A stretch of DNA of 56,103 bases, from NCBI GenBank assembly GCA_937886445.1, contig CALGBY010000044.1, positions 1 to 56,103 of the forward strand. Direction: 5' to 3'. The DNA comes from an uncultured Clostridia bacterium. Its GTDB lineage: Bacteria > Bacillota > Clostridia > Christensenellales > Aristaeellaceae. Shown in pieces: positions 7,305-15,544 of this stretch. Each line of letters opens with the position of its first letter. Position 1 is the stretch's first letter. A program made the translations under genes and the position numbers. The notes under the pieces were generated by a model. It did not search any database and had not been told where the DNA came from. It saw only the letters and a program-made list of their open reading frames with translations.

Positions 7305-10300
7305 ATGAAGGATACCAAGCTGATAGAACCCGGAAAGTGGTATATAGAGTATAACGAAAACGGTGATCGTGTCACTCATGTCTATGAGGATTCGACGATC
7401 AGGCTTCTCGGATATGCGTCAAGGGAAGAATATGACAATGCCCATGTTACATGGGAGGACGCGATCCACCCGGATGATCTGCCGGGCCTGTTCCGCTATA
7501 TCGCGGATCTTGAGTCAAAGCATCCCGAAGGCATGGAATATGATGCTGAGTACCGCATCATAACAAAGCAGGGATATCACTGGATCCACGACAGCGGCCA
7601 TGTTGAAAGACGCGAAGACGGTTCACCGGTCCGTATCGACGGTGTTGCTTTTGATATTCAGGATATCATAGAAAAGCAGACCATGGCAAAGCAGCTTGAA
7701 GAATCGCTCACCTTTACAAATTTCTTCCTGAACACTTATGTATCGGCCTATTTTGTTAACCTTGATACCTGCGCCTGCCAGGTGTATATGCGCACAGAGG
7801 AGCTCAAAAAGAACTATCCCGTTATTGATAACTATCTTGACGGGCTTACGGAGTATATCAACCGGGATGTGCATCCGGATGACCGCGCTGAGTTGCTCCG
7901 CATCATGTCTCCGGAAAATCTGAAAAGAAAGCTGAAGGAAGTATCTGATTTTGTGCATATATTCCGGGATATTTCCGGCAATAAGGAAAAGCACTACAGG
8001 TTGCAGATCATTCGCGGAGTGGATGCGCATCACGCAGCGTTCGGCTTCATCGATGTAACGGATGAATACCGCGAGCAGCAGAGCCGGCTGCTGGGCGCGA
8101 TCCCGCTTTCATCCGATATCTTTACAAAGGCGAATATCGGTCTTTGGTCCTTTGAACTGGATGAAGGCTGCGAACCGAGAATGTATGCCGATGAAGCCAT
8201 GCTGAGGCTGATCGGGCTGGATCATCAGATCTCTCCGGAAGAGACCTATCATGCATGGTATGATCACATCGATCCGGAGCACTATGATGAAGTGTCCGCT
8301 TCTGTGGAGAAGATGACCGCCGGGGTACACGCGGAAGTGCAGTATCCGTGGCATCATCCAAACGGCGAAACCTGGATCGTTCGCTGCGGCGGTGTGCGAA
8401 ATTATAAATATACCAAAGGCATCCGTATCGAAGGTACGCATCAGAACGTAACAGATGTCGCGCATTTTCAGAAGGCAAAGCTTGGCACGATCGCGCTTGA
8501 CCGTGATATCCTCACCAAGGCAAGCATCGGTCTGTGGGCATTTGAGCTGGACGAAGGCTGCGCGCCGAGAATGTACGCCGATGACGCGATGCTGAAACTG
8601 ATCGGACTCGACCATCAGATTTCGCCCGAAGAAACCTACCATGCGTGGTACGACAACATTGATCCGGAGCATTATGGCGAAGTGACCGAAGCAGTAGAGA
8701 AGATGACCGCCGGTATCCACGCGGAGGTGCAGTATCCCTGGCACTGCCCACGTGGTGATACCTGGATCGTCCGCTGCGGCGGCGTCCGCAACTATGCCTA
8801 CACAAAGGGCATCCGTATCGAGGGTACCCATCAGAACGTGACGGCATTGACGCATTACGAGAAACGGAACCTCACGGACCTGCTGGCGTCTCTTGCAGAT
8901 AATTTCCTGCAGGTGTATTTCCTTGATCCGTATACCGGAAAATTCAGTTCTTATGCCGGCAATGCGTTTGACGGTGACGATAACCGGGATTACAGCCAGA
9001 TCAACTTCTATCAGGATGTAGCAGACAGAAGCGGGACTATCGTTCATCCGGACGATAAGCCGCTTATCGATAAAATGTATTCGCGCGGAAACCTGATTGC
9101 CGTTCTTGAATCCGGACAGCCAACAGAGTTCATCATCAGATGGCCAACCGGTAACGGTGACGAATGCGTATACATGAAAAATCGTCTTGTTCCGTTTGAT
9201 GACGATGACGGAACGAAAAAGCTGGTCATCGGCGTGCTTGATGTAACATCCGAGGAACAGCATCAAAGACTGCTTAAAGAAGCAAGAGAAAGAGCTGAAG
9301 AGGCAAGCAACGCAAAGACCACGTTCCTGTTCAATATGTCTCACGATATCCGCACACCGATGAACGCGATCCTCGGCTATACGGATATCGCGATGAACCA
9401 TATCGATGAATATGACAGAGTAAGCGACAGCCTGAAAAAGATCAAGCTTTCCGGAGGACATCTGCTCAATCTGATCAATGATATTCTTGAGATGAGCCGG
9501 ATAGAAGCCGGCAAGATGGAAATCGTCACAGCACCGCTGAACGCGTATGAGGTAACGGAAGGGGTTGTCACCATGAGCCGCTCTCTTGCCGCGGCGAAAA
9601 GCATTACCCTGAATGTACACGCGAACGATTTGAAAAACCCGTACATCTATTCGGATGAGCTTCATACCAACCAGATCATCATAAACCTGATTTCAAACGC
9701 GATCAAGTATACAAACCCCGGCGGGACCGTGGACTACAGCATTGAGCAGATCAGCGATCCTCAGGACGGTACGGCAAACTACCGGGTCACGGTGAAGGAT
9801 AACGGGATCGGTATGTCCGAAGAGTTCCAGAAGCACCTGTTCGAGAGCTTTTCCAGAGAGCAGAGCACCACGGTTTCCAAGCAGGAGGGCGCCGGGCTTG
9901 GCCTTGCCATTGTAAAAAGGATCGTAGATATGATGAACGGCACGATCACTGTGCAAAGCAAGCCGGGCGAAGGCTCTGTATTCGTTGTTGAACTGCCTCT
10001 TCGGGTGATGGACGAAAAAGCGATCGAGGCATTTGAAGCATCCCGCAAAAAAGACGCCGCGGCAGTAGACGAGATCTCGTTTGACGGTCAGAAGGTGCTT
10101 CTTGTGGAAGACAACGAAATGAACCGCGAGATCGCGACAGAGATCCTGGAAGAAGCAGGGCTGAGCATCGATACGGCGGAAGACGGCGCAATCGCGGTAA
10201 GAAAGGTAATGGAGAAAGGCACATCGTATTATGACTTTATCCTGATGGATATCCAGATGCCTGTCATGGACGGTTATGAAGCAACAGCCGAGATCAGAAA

Positions 10301-10475
10301 GCTTCCGGGGGCTGACAAGGTTCCGATCATCGCGCTGAGCGCCAATGCCTTCAAAGAGGATACGGACAGATCGCTTGCGGCCGGCATGAACGCCCATGTC
10401 GCAAAGCCCATTGATGTGAAGACGCTGTTTGAAACGATACAGGGGCTGATCGGCAGCCATTCAGAGAAACGCTGA
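7305..10475 (+). CDS. Soluble hybrid histidine kinase/response regulator with multiple PAS domains
   Basis: A 1056-residue sensor kinase without membrane segments or signal peptide, so it probably senses a cytoplasmic signal. Order: PAS-like domain (about 10-125), a second sensory segment (135-260), two nearly identical PAS units (263-392 and 393-522), a fifth PAS-like segment (525-650), HisKA with phospho-acceptor His680 in FNMSHDIRTPMN, HATPase (N box NQIIINLISNAIKY, G boxes DNGIGMSEE and GAGLGLAIVK) and a C-terminal receiver (about 915-1045) with Asp982 in ILMDIQMPVMDG. No Hpt domain is visible here, so phosphotransfer beyond the receiver would need a separate protein. No cognate regulator is adjacent. 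Related PAS-rich hybrid kinases are common in gut Clostridia, with little functional information. Confidence 0.93.
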   Translation: MKDTKLIEPGKWYIEYNENGDRVTHVYEDSTIRLLGYASREEYDNAHVTWEDAIHPDDLPGLFRYIADLESKHPEGMEYDAEYRIITKQGYHWIHDSGHVERREDGSPVRIDGVAFDIQDIIEKQTMAKQLEESLTFTNFFLNTYVSAYFVNLDTCACQVYMRTEELKKNYPVIDNYLDGLTEYINRDVHPDDRAELLRIMSPENLKRKLKEVSDFVHIFRDISGNKEKHYRLQIIRGVDAHHAAFGFIDVTDEYREQQSRLLGAIPLSSDIFTKANIGLWSFELDEGCEPRMYADEAMLRLIGLDHQISPEETYHAWYDHIDPEHYDEVSASVEKMTAGVHAEVQYPWHHPNGETWIVRCGGVRNYKYTKGIRIEGTHQNVTDVAHFQKAKLGTIALDRDILTKASIGLWAFELDEGCAPRMYADDAMLKLIGLDHQISPEETYHAWYDNIDPEHYGEVTEAVEKMTAGIHAEVQYPWHCPRGDTWIVRCGGVRNYAYTKGIRIEGTHQNVTALTHYEKRNLTDLLASLADNFLQVYFLDPYTGKFSSYAGNAFDGDDNRDYSQINFYQDVADRSGTIVHPDDKPLIDKMYSRGNLIAVLESGQPTEFIIRWPTGNGDECVYMKNRLVPFDDDDGTKKLVIGVLDVTSEEQHQRLLKEARERAEEASNAKTTFLFNMSHDIRTPMNAILGYTDIAMNHIDEYDRVSDSLKKIKLSGGHLLNLINDILEMSRIEAGKMEIVTAPLNAYEVTEGVVTMSRSLAAAKSITLNVHANDLKNPYIYSDELHTNQIIINLISNAIKYTNPGGTVDYSIEQISDPQDGTANYRVTVKDNGIGMSEEFQKHLFESFSREQSTTVSKQEGAGLGLAIVKRIVDMMNGTITVQSKPGEGSVFVVELPLRVMDEKAIEAFEASRKKDAAAVDEISFDGQKVLLVEDNEMNREIATEILEEAGLSIDTAEDGAIAVRKVMEKGTSYYDFILMDIQMPVMDGYEATAEIRKLPGADKVPIIALSANAFKEDTDRSLAAGMNAHVAKPIDVKTLFETIQGLIGSHSEKR

Positions 10476-10631
10476 TCCGTCCGGCAGGCTCATTTGACCT
10501 GCGTTTTTCTCATAAACCGGCGCCCGAGATTCCGCCGCCGGTATGCATACGGATGACCGGATAACGGTAAACCGTCTTTTGTACCGGCAAAGACAGATGA
10601 TACGGCACGCGCATGGGGCGGGCTGATACTA

Positions 10632-10680
10632 TTGACAGGTGACTCAAAGCTCACTATAATGTGTGTGAACGATGAGTCAC
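10632..10680 (+). promoter_or_regulatory. Consensus promoter with operator-like inverted repeat
   Basis: TTGACA (10632-10637), exactly 17 bases, TATAAT (10655-10660). An inverted repeat brackets the -10 box: GTGACTCA at 10639-10646 and TGAGTCAC at 10673-10680. A second partial half-site (GCTCAC, 10649-10654) falls in the spacer. This arrangement is typical of repressor control. No regulator gene lies next to it. The promoter faces the broken methyltransferase and the two genes after it. Confidence 0.8.
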
Positions 10681-10781
10681 TTTTTTACGGGAAAATGGAT
10701 CAATAGCGGCCGTGCGGGAAGAAGCCTGAGAGGGGAGAAATGAAATGATCGAATCAAAAGGCCGGATATGAAACATGGAAT

Positions 10782-11140
10782 TTGAAGACAGAGATTCGGT
10801 GCGGAAAAAGCCCTGTTCCGGAAAGTTACGGGCTGATGGACCGCCGGGGAGGCATGGGAAAGAAGAATTTTCCGGATCTGGGCTGCGGGCTCGGAAGGCA
10901 TTCGATCCTTTTCGGAAAAAACGGATTTCATGTATCCTGCTTCGATATCAGTGAATACGGCATCGAAAGCACCCAAAGATGGGCAGCCTCGGAAGGGCTG
11001 AAGCCTGACAGCAAAACTGGAGATATGCCGGAGCTTCCCTATGCGGATGACAGCTTCGGCTGCATCCTTTGCCGGAACGTGATCAACCACAGTGATACAG
11101 CGGGCGTGAAAAAGGCAATTTCCGAAATCCGGTGCGTTTT
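10782..11140 (+). pseudogene. Class I SAM-dependent methyltransferase fragment
   Basis: About 120 codons of a methyltransferase core: motif I is LGCGLGRHSILFGKNGF, followed by VSCFDISEYGIEST, GDMPELPYADDSF and CILCRNVINHSDTAG. The frame ends at ISEIRCVLR, where a 40-bp palindromic element is inserted. Beyond the element I cannot recognise the rest of the domain, so the C-terminal half is missing. Upstream, a ribosome site (GAGGGGAG near 10732) precedes a short eight-codon frame (ATG at 10745) not in phase with the core, so the N-terminus is broken as well. The gene is probably dead. Its strong promoter may now serve the downstream genes. Confidence 0.75.
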
Positions 11141-11180
11141 AAGGCAATACCGCACTAACTCATTTGTGCGGTATTGCCTT
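11141..11180. mobile_element. 40-bp palindromic mini-element, internally deleted copy of family A
   Basis: Read on the minus strand, the first 26 bases are identical to the left end of the element at 5741. They are followed directly by the right terminal repeat, so almost the whole interior is missing. TTAA covers both ends. It interrupts the methyltransferase fragment after the codons for VLR and would form a perfect hairpin in RNA. Confidence 0.8.
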
Positions 11181-11302
11181 AACGGAAGCTGCACAGAGGA
11201 CACATCCCTCCCCCGCTGCCGCGCATATGGTCATCCCGGGCCCGGCAGAACGGATACAGACGGCAGCACATACAGGACAGCATGAAAAGGAGCGCATCGC
11301 GT

Positions 11303-12094
11303 ATGAATACAAGAGAAGAGATCATCAGCGGCTTTTACGGCAGCATCAACGAGGATCACAGACTTTTGAAAAGCAGGCACGGACAGCTTGAGTACCTGAC
11401 GACCATGGCATTCATCCATCGCTATGCCGGTAAAGGAGCAAAGCTGCTGGAGCTGGGAGCAGGCACCGGCCGTTACTCGCTGGCCCTTGCCAGGGAAGGC
11501 ATGGATGTGACAGCGGTAGAACTGGTGGAAAGCAACCTTGCCGTTCTGCGGGAAAACAGCAAAGGAGCCGGAAAGATCGAAGCTTATCAGGGCGACGCCT
11601 CCGATCTCAGCCGGTTTGCAGACGGTTCCTTTGATATCACCCTGTCCCTCGGCCCGATGTATCACCTTTATGAGGCGGATGAAATTGACCGCGCGATCGA
11701 TGAGGCGATCCGCGTGACCAGACCCGGCGGCGTGATGATATTCGCCTTCATTTCTGTTTATGCGATCATGTACGCCAATTATTTTTACGGAGAATGGGCA
11801 GACGGGCTGAAGGAAAACTTTACGGACGGCTTCAAGGTAAGGCATTTCAAGGAGCAGCTCTTTACCGGCTATGATGTAAAGGAGTTTGAGGCGCTTTTTC
11901 ACAATAAACCGGTGGAATGGCTGACAACGGCAGGCGCGGACGGGATGCTGGAAGCGATCGAAGATCGCCCGGATTTTTCCCTTTCAGATGAGGAGTTTGC
12001 GTCCTTTGCGAAATGGCATCTGGCGTTTTCCGAAAAGCGGGAGCTGCTGGGAAGCTCAAGCCATCTTTTGTATATCTGCAGGAAGCGGCTATAA
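11303..12094 (+). CDS. Class I SAM-dependent methyltransferase
   Basis: A 263-residue soluble methyltransferase. Motif I is LLELGAGTGRYSLALA (about 48-63). An acidic residue follows in VTAVELVESNL, then GDASDLSRFADGSFDITLSL and the post-motif region VTRPGGVMIFAF. The C-terminal third (about 155-263) is a family-specific cap that probably selects the substrate. The ATG at 11303 is preferred over an earlier one at 11282 because AAAGGAG at 11286-11292 lies 10 bases upstream. It is similar in type, but not in sequence, to the broken methyltransferase before it. The substrate is unknown; small-molecule methylation is likely. Confidence 0.85.
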   Translation: MNTREEIISGFYGSINEDHRLLKSRHGQLEYLTTMAFIHRYAGKGAKLLELGAGTGRYSLALAREGMDVTAVELVESNLAVLRENSKGAGKIEAYQGDASDLSRFADGSFDITLSLGPMYHLYEADEIDRAIDEAIRVTRPGGVMIFAFISVYAIMYANYFYGEWADGLKENFTDGFKVRHFKEQLFTGYDVKEFEALFHNKPVEWLTTAGADGMLEAIEDRPDFSLSDEEFASFAKWHLAFSEKRELLGSSSHLLYICRKRL

Positions 12095-12159
12095 ACAGCC
12101 GCGGCCGTTCTTCACATTTCGGCGGGAACGCGTTTTTCGCCGCAGGAAGGAAGTACATT

Positions 12160-12834
12160 ATGATCTATCCGGAAGAAAAGCTGAAGGACCGCCTTGATAA
12201 TGTGTATTTTATCATCGGTACCTCCTACGCGGGAAAATCCACCGCGGTAAAGAATCTGGCGAAAAAGCACGGAGGCATCGCTCTTGAGGAAAACTATCAC
12301 GATGTAAAGCTGCCCGGGCTGGACAGCAGGGAGTTTCCCAACCTGACCTATACCCGAGACCTTCAGGACTGGCATGAGTTTATCCGCAGAACACCGGACG
12401 AATATGCCACATGGATCAACAATGTAAAAAAAGAGTGCGAGCTTGTTGAACTGCAGATCCTTGATGAGCTGCTTGAAAAACCGGAAACGCAGGGAAAAAA
12501 GATCTTTGTTGATACCAATATCAGCACCGGCACCCTGCACCGGATCAGCGATACCGGTCATGTGCTGGTCATGCTGTCCGATCCCGAAATAAGCATCACG
12601 CGTTTCTTTGACAGGCCGGACCCGGAAAAGCAGTTCCTTTACCGGCTCATGCTGGAGGAGCCGGATCCTCAGGCCGCGCTGGATAATTACCGCGAGATCC
12701 TTACAAGAATATGTTCTCCGGAGAGCTTCAGAGAGCTTGAGCATTCCGGATTCAGCGTGATATACAGGGATGAAAACAGAAGCGAGGAGGAAACCGTCCG
12801 CCTCGCGGAAAAGGTATTTCACATCTCAATGTGA
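12160..12834 (+). CDS. P-loop kinase-like protein
   Basis: A 224-residue soluble protein opening with a nucleotide-binding loop (YFIIGTSYAGKSTAVKNLA, about 16-34), as in small-molecule kinases of the shikimate/AAA_18 type. FVDTNIS and LVMLSDPEISITRFFDRP follow and could hold the base-binding and lid regions. No motif fixes the substrate. AGGAAGG lies about 10 bases before the ATG at 12160; the open frame upstream to 12013 overlaps the preceding gene and is not needed. It follows the methyltransferase by about 65 bases, so the two are probably cotranscribed. Confidence 0.75.
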   Translation: MIYPEEKLKDRLDNVYFIIGTSYAGKSTAVKNLAKKHGGIALEENYHDVKLPGLDSREFPNLTYTRDLQDWHEFIRRTPDEYATWINNVKKECELVELQILDELLEKPETQGKKIFVDTNISTGTLHRISDTGHVLVMLSDPEISITRFFDRPDPEKQFLYRLMLEEPDPQAALDNYREILTRICSPESFRELEHSGFSVIYRDENRSEEETVRLAEKVFHISM

Positions 12835-13040
12835 CGGGCCGGGCATTCCCGCCCGCGGGCAGCGACAGACACGCGTGAAAAAAGGATCCGCTCCCGCGGT
12901 GTATCCGTCCGGCCTTCACCATAAGCGGCACGCCCGATCCCGGCAGAGAAACAAATCCGGACCGGAGCAATAAAAGCGATCACGGGACCGGTGACCCCTG
13001 ATCATCGGAAAGATACTGAAAATGATCAAAGATCCCTTAC

Positions 13041-13071
13041 AGCACCCTGCCCTCCCGGCAGGGTGCTTTTG
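13041..13071 (+). terminator. Rho-independent terminator
   Basis: An 11-bp stem (AGCACCCTGCC, loop CTCCC, GGCAGGGTGCT) followed by TTT. It probably ends the methyltransferase/P-loop transcript. Confidence 0.8.
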
Positions 13072-13200
13072 AAATTTCGAAAAAGGCGGCCGCAGCAGCA
13101 GGAAAATGGCGGGAAATATATTTTCTTTTTTCATTTCATATGATCGATTTCGTTATTTTTCAATGCTTTCAGGTAGGAAAACGGTTTCCGTTTTTGTGTG

Positions 13201-13246
13201 TTGACAATTACTGTTCGCAATAATATACTCAAATTGCTCGGCGAGC
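13201..13246 (+). promoter_or_regulatory. Promoter and LacI-type operator of the starch locus
   Basis: TTGACA (13201-13206), 17 bases, TATACT (13224-13229). A perfect 11-base palindrome GCTCGGCGAGC (13236-13246), extended by ATT/AAT flanks, sits at the expected transcription start. It has the even arms and central-base layout of LacI-family operators, and the locus ends with a LacI-family gene. That this protein binds here is inference. Confidence 0.7.
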
Positions 13247-13274
13247 CAATAATAATTCACTGGAGGAATAGATC

Positions 13275-14255
13275 ATGAAAAAATGGATCGCGCTGATTCT
13301 CTGTCTGCTGCTGCTTCCCCTCGTATCCGTCGCGGAAGAGACACCCGAAATGATCGCTGTACATGCACAGGTTCCTGACGATTGGCAGTTCCCCTGCGCG
13401 TGGGCATGGAATGAAGCCGGAGAAAACGCATTTGCCGCCTGGCCCGGAGACATGATGGAGCCTGATACCGCCAATAAGGGATGGTATTACATTTATGTAC
13501 CGTCCGGAATGGAAAGCGTGATCATCAATGCCAATGACGGCTCTGTTCAGACGGATGCCGTGGCCATCAACAAGCAGACAGTCTGGATCACCGCAGCGGA
13601 TGACAAAACTGCGGCCGTATCCTTTGAAGCGCAGACCGCGGGCGAAATTCCTGCCTATACTGAGCGCTTCACCGTTTACGCGCAGGTAGATGCTTCATGG
13701 GAAGCTCCCTGCATATGGGCATGGGCGGATCCTGCCGGGACCAATGCCTTTGCCGCCTGGCCGGGCCGCGCGATGAAGCCCGCCGAAAACGGCTGGTACA
13801 GCGCGATGGTTCCTGTATGGTGCAACAGCATCATTATCAACGGCAACAGCGGCGCTGTACAAACCGCGGATATCAAGGATCTGGACCCCGCTGACCTGTG
13901 GGTGACTATTGACGCTGAGGCCGCCTATGATGTGACCTATGATGATCCTACGGCTCCCGTAGCGGAGGATATCACCGTTTATGCCAGGGTACCCGAGGAC
14001 TGGGCAGAGCCCTGCCTGTGGGCTTGGAGCCATCCCGACGGGACCAATGCCTTCGTTTCCTGGCCCGGAGAAGCACTGACAGCGGGCGAAGACGGATGGT
14101 ACGCCATCACTGTTCCCGGCTGGATCAACAGTATCATCATAAATGCCAATGGCGGTTCTGTTCAAACGACCGACCTCCGTGTAGATGCCGGTGTGGACCT
14201 GTATGTTACCGTAGCCGGTGCTGAAGAAGCTGTCGTTTCCTATGAAAAGCCCTGA
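13275..14255 (+). CDS. Secreted protein of three tandem CBM26-like starch-binding modules
   Basis: A 326-residue exported protein: signal peptide 1-20, then three repeats of about 92 residues (26-118, 131-222, 232-324) and no catalytic domain. Each repeat has the CBM26-type pattern: VxAxVPxxW, a WAW strand, AFxAWPG, GWY, a VP turn and IIINxNxGxVQT. Aromatic residues in these positions bind alpha-glucan helices in known members. There is no lipobox, LPXTG or SLH domain, so how it stays at the surface is unclear. GGAGG precedes the ATG, and the gene has its own strong promoter and a terminator-like hairpin after it. It probably captures starch or maltodextrin for the adjacent importer. Function is inferred from modules and context. 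Confidence 0.88.
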   Translation: MKKWIALILCLLLLPLVSVAEETPEMIAVHAQVPDDWQFPCAWAWNEAGENAFAAWPGDMMEPDTANKGWYYIYVPSGMESVIINANDGSVQTDAVAINKQTVWITAADDKTAAVSFEAQTAGEIPAYTERFTVYAQVDASWEAPCIWAWADPAGTNAFAAWPGRAMKPAENGWYSAMVPVWCNSIIINGNSGAVQTADIKDLDPADLWVTIDAEAAYDVTYDDPTAPVAEDITVYARVPEDWAEPCLWAWSHPDGTNAFVSWPGEALTAGEDGWYAITVPGWINSIIINANGGSVQTTDLRVDAGVDLYVTVAGAEEAVVSYEKP

Positions 14256-14271
14256 TTGAAATCGACCTTAA

Positions 14272-14303
14272 GGGGAGCGGAGCACACAGACCGCTCCCCC
14301 TTT
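14272..14303 (+). terminator. Terminator-like hairpin inside the starch operon
   Basis: A perfect 9-bp stem GGGGAGCGG (14272-14280)/CCGCTCCCC (14291-14299) with a short T run. It lies between the starch-binding gene and the importer genes. Partial readthrough would give much more binding protein than transporter. Confidence 0.7.
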
Positions 14304-14323
14304 GCTTGTATGGAGGGATCATC

Positions 14324-15544
14324 ATGCGCAAAGCGATCTGCTGTTTGCTTATCATATCCATGCTGGTGTTGGGCGGCTGCTCATCTTCCGTCCCGGATCA
14401 GGCAAACACATCCTCATCCGGCCCTGTCACGATCACTGTATGGCACGACAAGGAAGCTCCCGTTATTGATGCCCTGACAGCTGAGCTGGCTGTGCTTGAA
14501 CCGGATATCCATGTGGAATTTGAAAAAAAATCCGGCCTGACGGAGTCGCTGAAGCTGATCGGCAATGACAGGAACGCGGCTCCCGATCTGTATTTCTTTG
14601 CCCATGACAAGATCGGCGTATACGCCGAAATGGGGATCCTGGCACCCGTCAGCGACTTTATCGGCGCGGACGCCATGGCCGGGTATCTGCCGCTGACAGT
14701 AAAGGGCGCAACATACAAGGGCGTTCAGTATCAGCTGCCGGTCTATTTTGAGACGCTTCTGTTTATGTACAACAAAAAATACATGAGCGAAGCGGATATA
14801 CCGGCAACAACGGAAGAGCTATACAGCTATATGCAGCGCAAAACAAAATACGGGCACTATGGCTTTGTTGAGCAGCATTCGACCCCATACTATGCCGCCG
14901 GGTGGATCCACGGCTTCGGGGGCACAATGATCAGTGAAGACGGTACCCCCTGCCTGAATTCGCCGGAGGTCCTTTCCGCGCTTGAGTACCATAAGAAATT
15001 CACCGAATTGATGCCCGGTGAAACAGAATACGCGACGGTCAACACGCTCTTTACCGAAGGAATGGCTCACGCGACGATCGCCGGCCCGTGGTTTGTTCCC
15101 ACGGTAAGAAATGCCGGCATCGATGTCGGCATAGCGCCTATGCCTGTTGTTGATGAAACCGGTCTGCCGTTGGCTCCCTTCTCGGGCATTCAGGGCTTTC
15201 ATGTGCTGAAGGTGCATGCTGATGAGAAGCGGGACGCGATCACAAAGGTATTCGATATCCTGATGAAGCCTTCCACGCAGATCAGGCTGGCACAGGTCAG
15301 CGGATGCGCACCCGCTCTGGAAAGCTGCTATGAGGATGAAGCCGTATCTAACGATCCGCTGATCATGGCAATGCGAAAGACCGCTGAAACAGCCGTTCCC
15401 ATGCCCAACATACCGGAAATGGATGTGATGTTTACCGTGGCGGGATCTCTGCTGACGGATGTAAACATGAGCGGCTATGATCCCGCTCAGGCAGCAGAAA
15501 ACGCCCAGCGGAAAGCAGTTGAACTGATCGAGGCAATGAAATGA
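14324..15544 (+). CDS. Maltodextrin-type ABC importer, substrate-binding lipoprotein
   Basis: A 406-residue extracellular solute-binding protein of family 1 (MalE-like). Signal peptide with lipobox LGGC (Cys about 18) and a Ser-rich linker. The mature part has ITVWHDKEAPVIDALTAEL, DLYFFAHDKIG, QYQLPVYFETLLFMYNKKYM and HATIAGPW, all typical of the maltose/maltodextrin group. The ATG at 14324, 7 bases after GGAGGG, is chosen over one at 14306. The two permease genes follow with four-base overlaps. No ATPase gene is in the locus, so the importer probably uses a shared MsmK-type ATPase encoded elsewhere. Maltodextrin is inferred from family and the neighbouring GH13 and starch-binding genes. Confidence 0.9.
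   Translation: MRKAICCLLIISMLVLGGCSSSVPDQANTSSSGPVTITVWHDKEAPVIDALTAELAVLEPDIHVEFEKKSGLTESLKLIGNDRNAAPDLYFFAHDKIGVYAEMGILAPVSDFIGADAMAGYLPLTVKGATYKGVQYQLPVYFETLLFMYNKKYMSEADIPATTEELYSYMQRKTKYGHYGFVEQHSTPYYAAGWIHGFGGTMISEDGTPCLNSPEVLSALEYHKKFTELMPGETEYATVNTLFTEGMAHATIAGPWFVPTVRNAGIDVGIAPMPVVDETGLPLAPFSGIQGFHVLKVHADEKRDAITKVFDILMKPSTQIRLAQVSGCAPALESCYEDEAVSNDPLIMAMRKTAETAVPMPNIPEMDVMFTVAGSLLTDVNMSGYDPAQAAENAQRKAVELIEAMK

Larger units (their letters stand above)
12835..13274. other. Intergenic region with terminator, promoter and operator
   Basis: No gene recognised. The first 200 bases are GC-rich with no reading frame I would support. Then come a terminator (13041-13070) and the promoter/operator of the starch locus (13201-13246). 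Confidence 0.5.

Noticed and set aside
10715..10745. CTGAGAGG near 10725 as part of a TPP riboswitch
   Set aside because: The other conserved TPP segment (ACC...GAACCTGAT) is absent; this is simply near a ribosome site.
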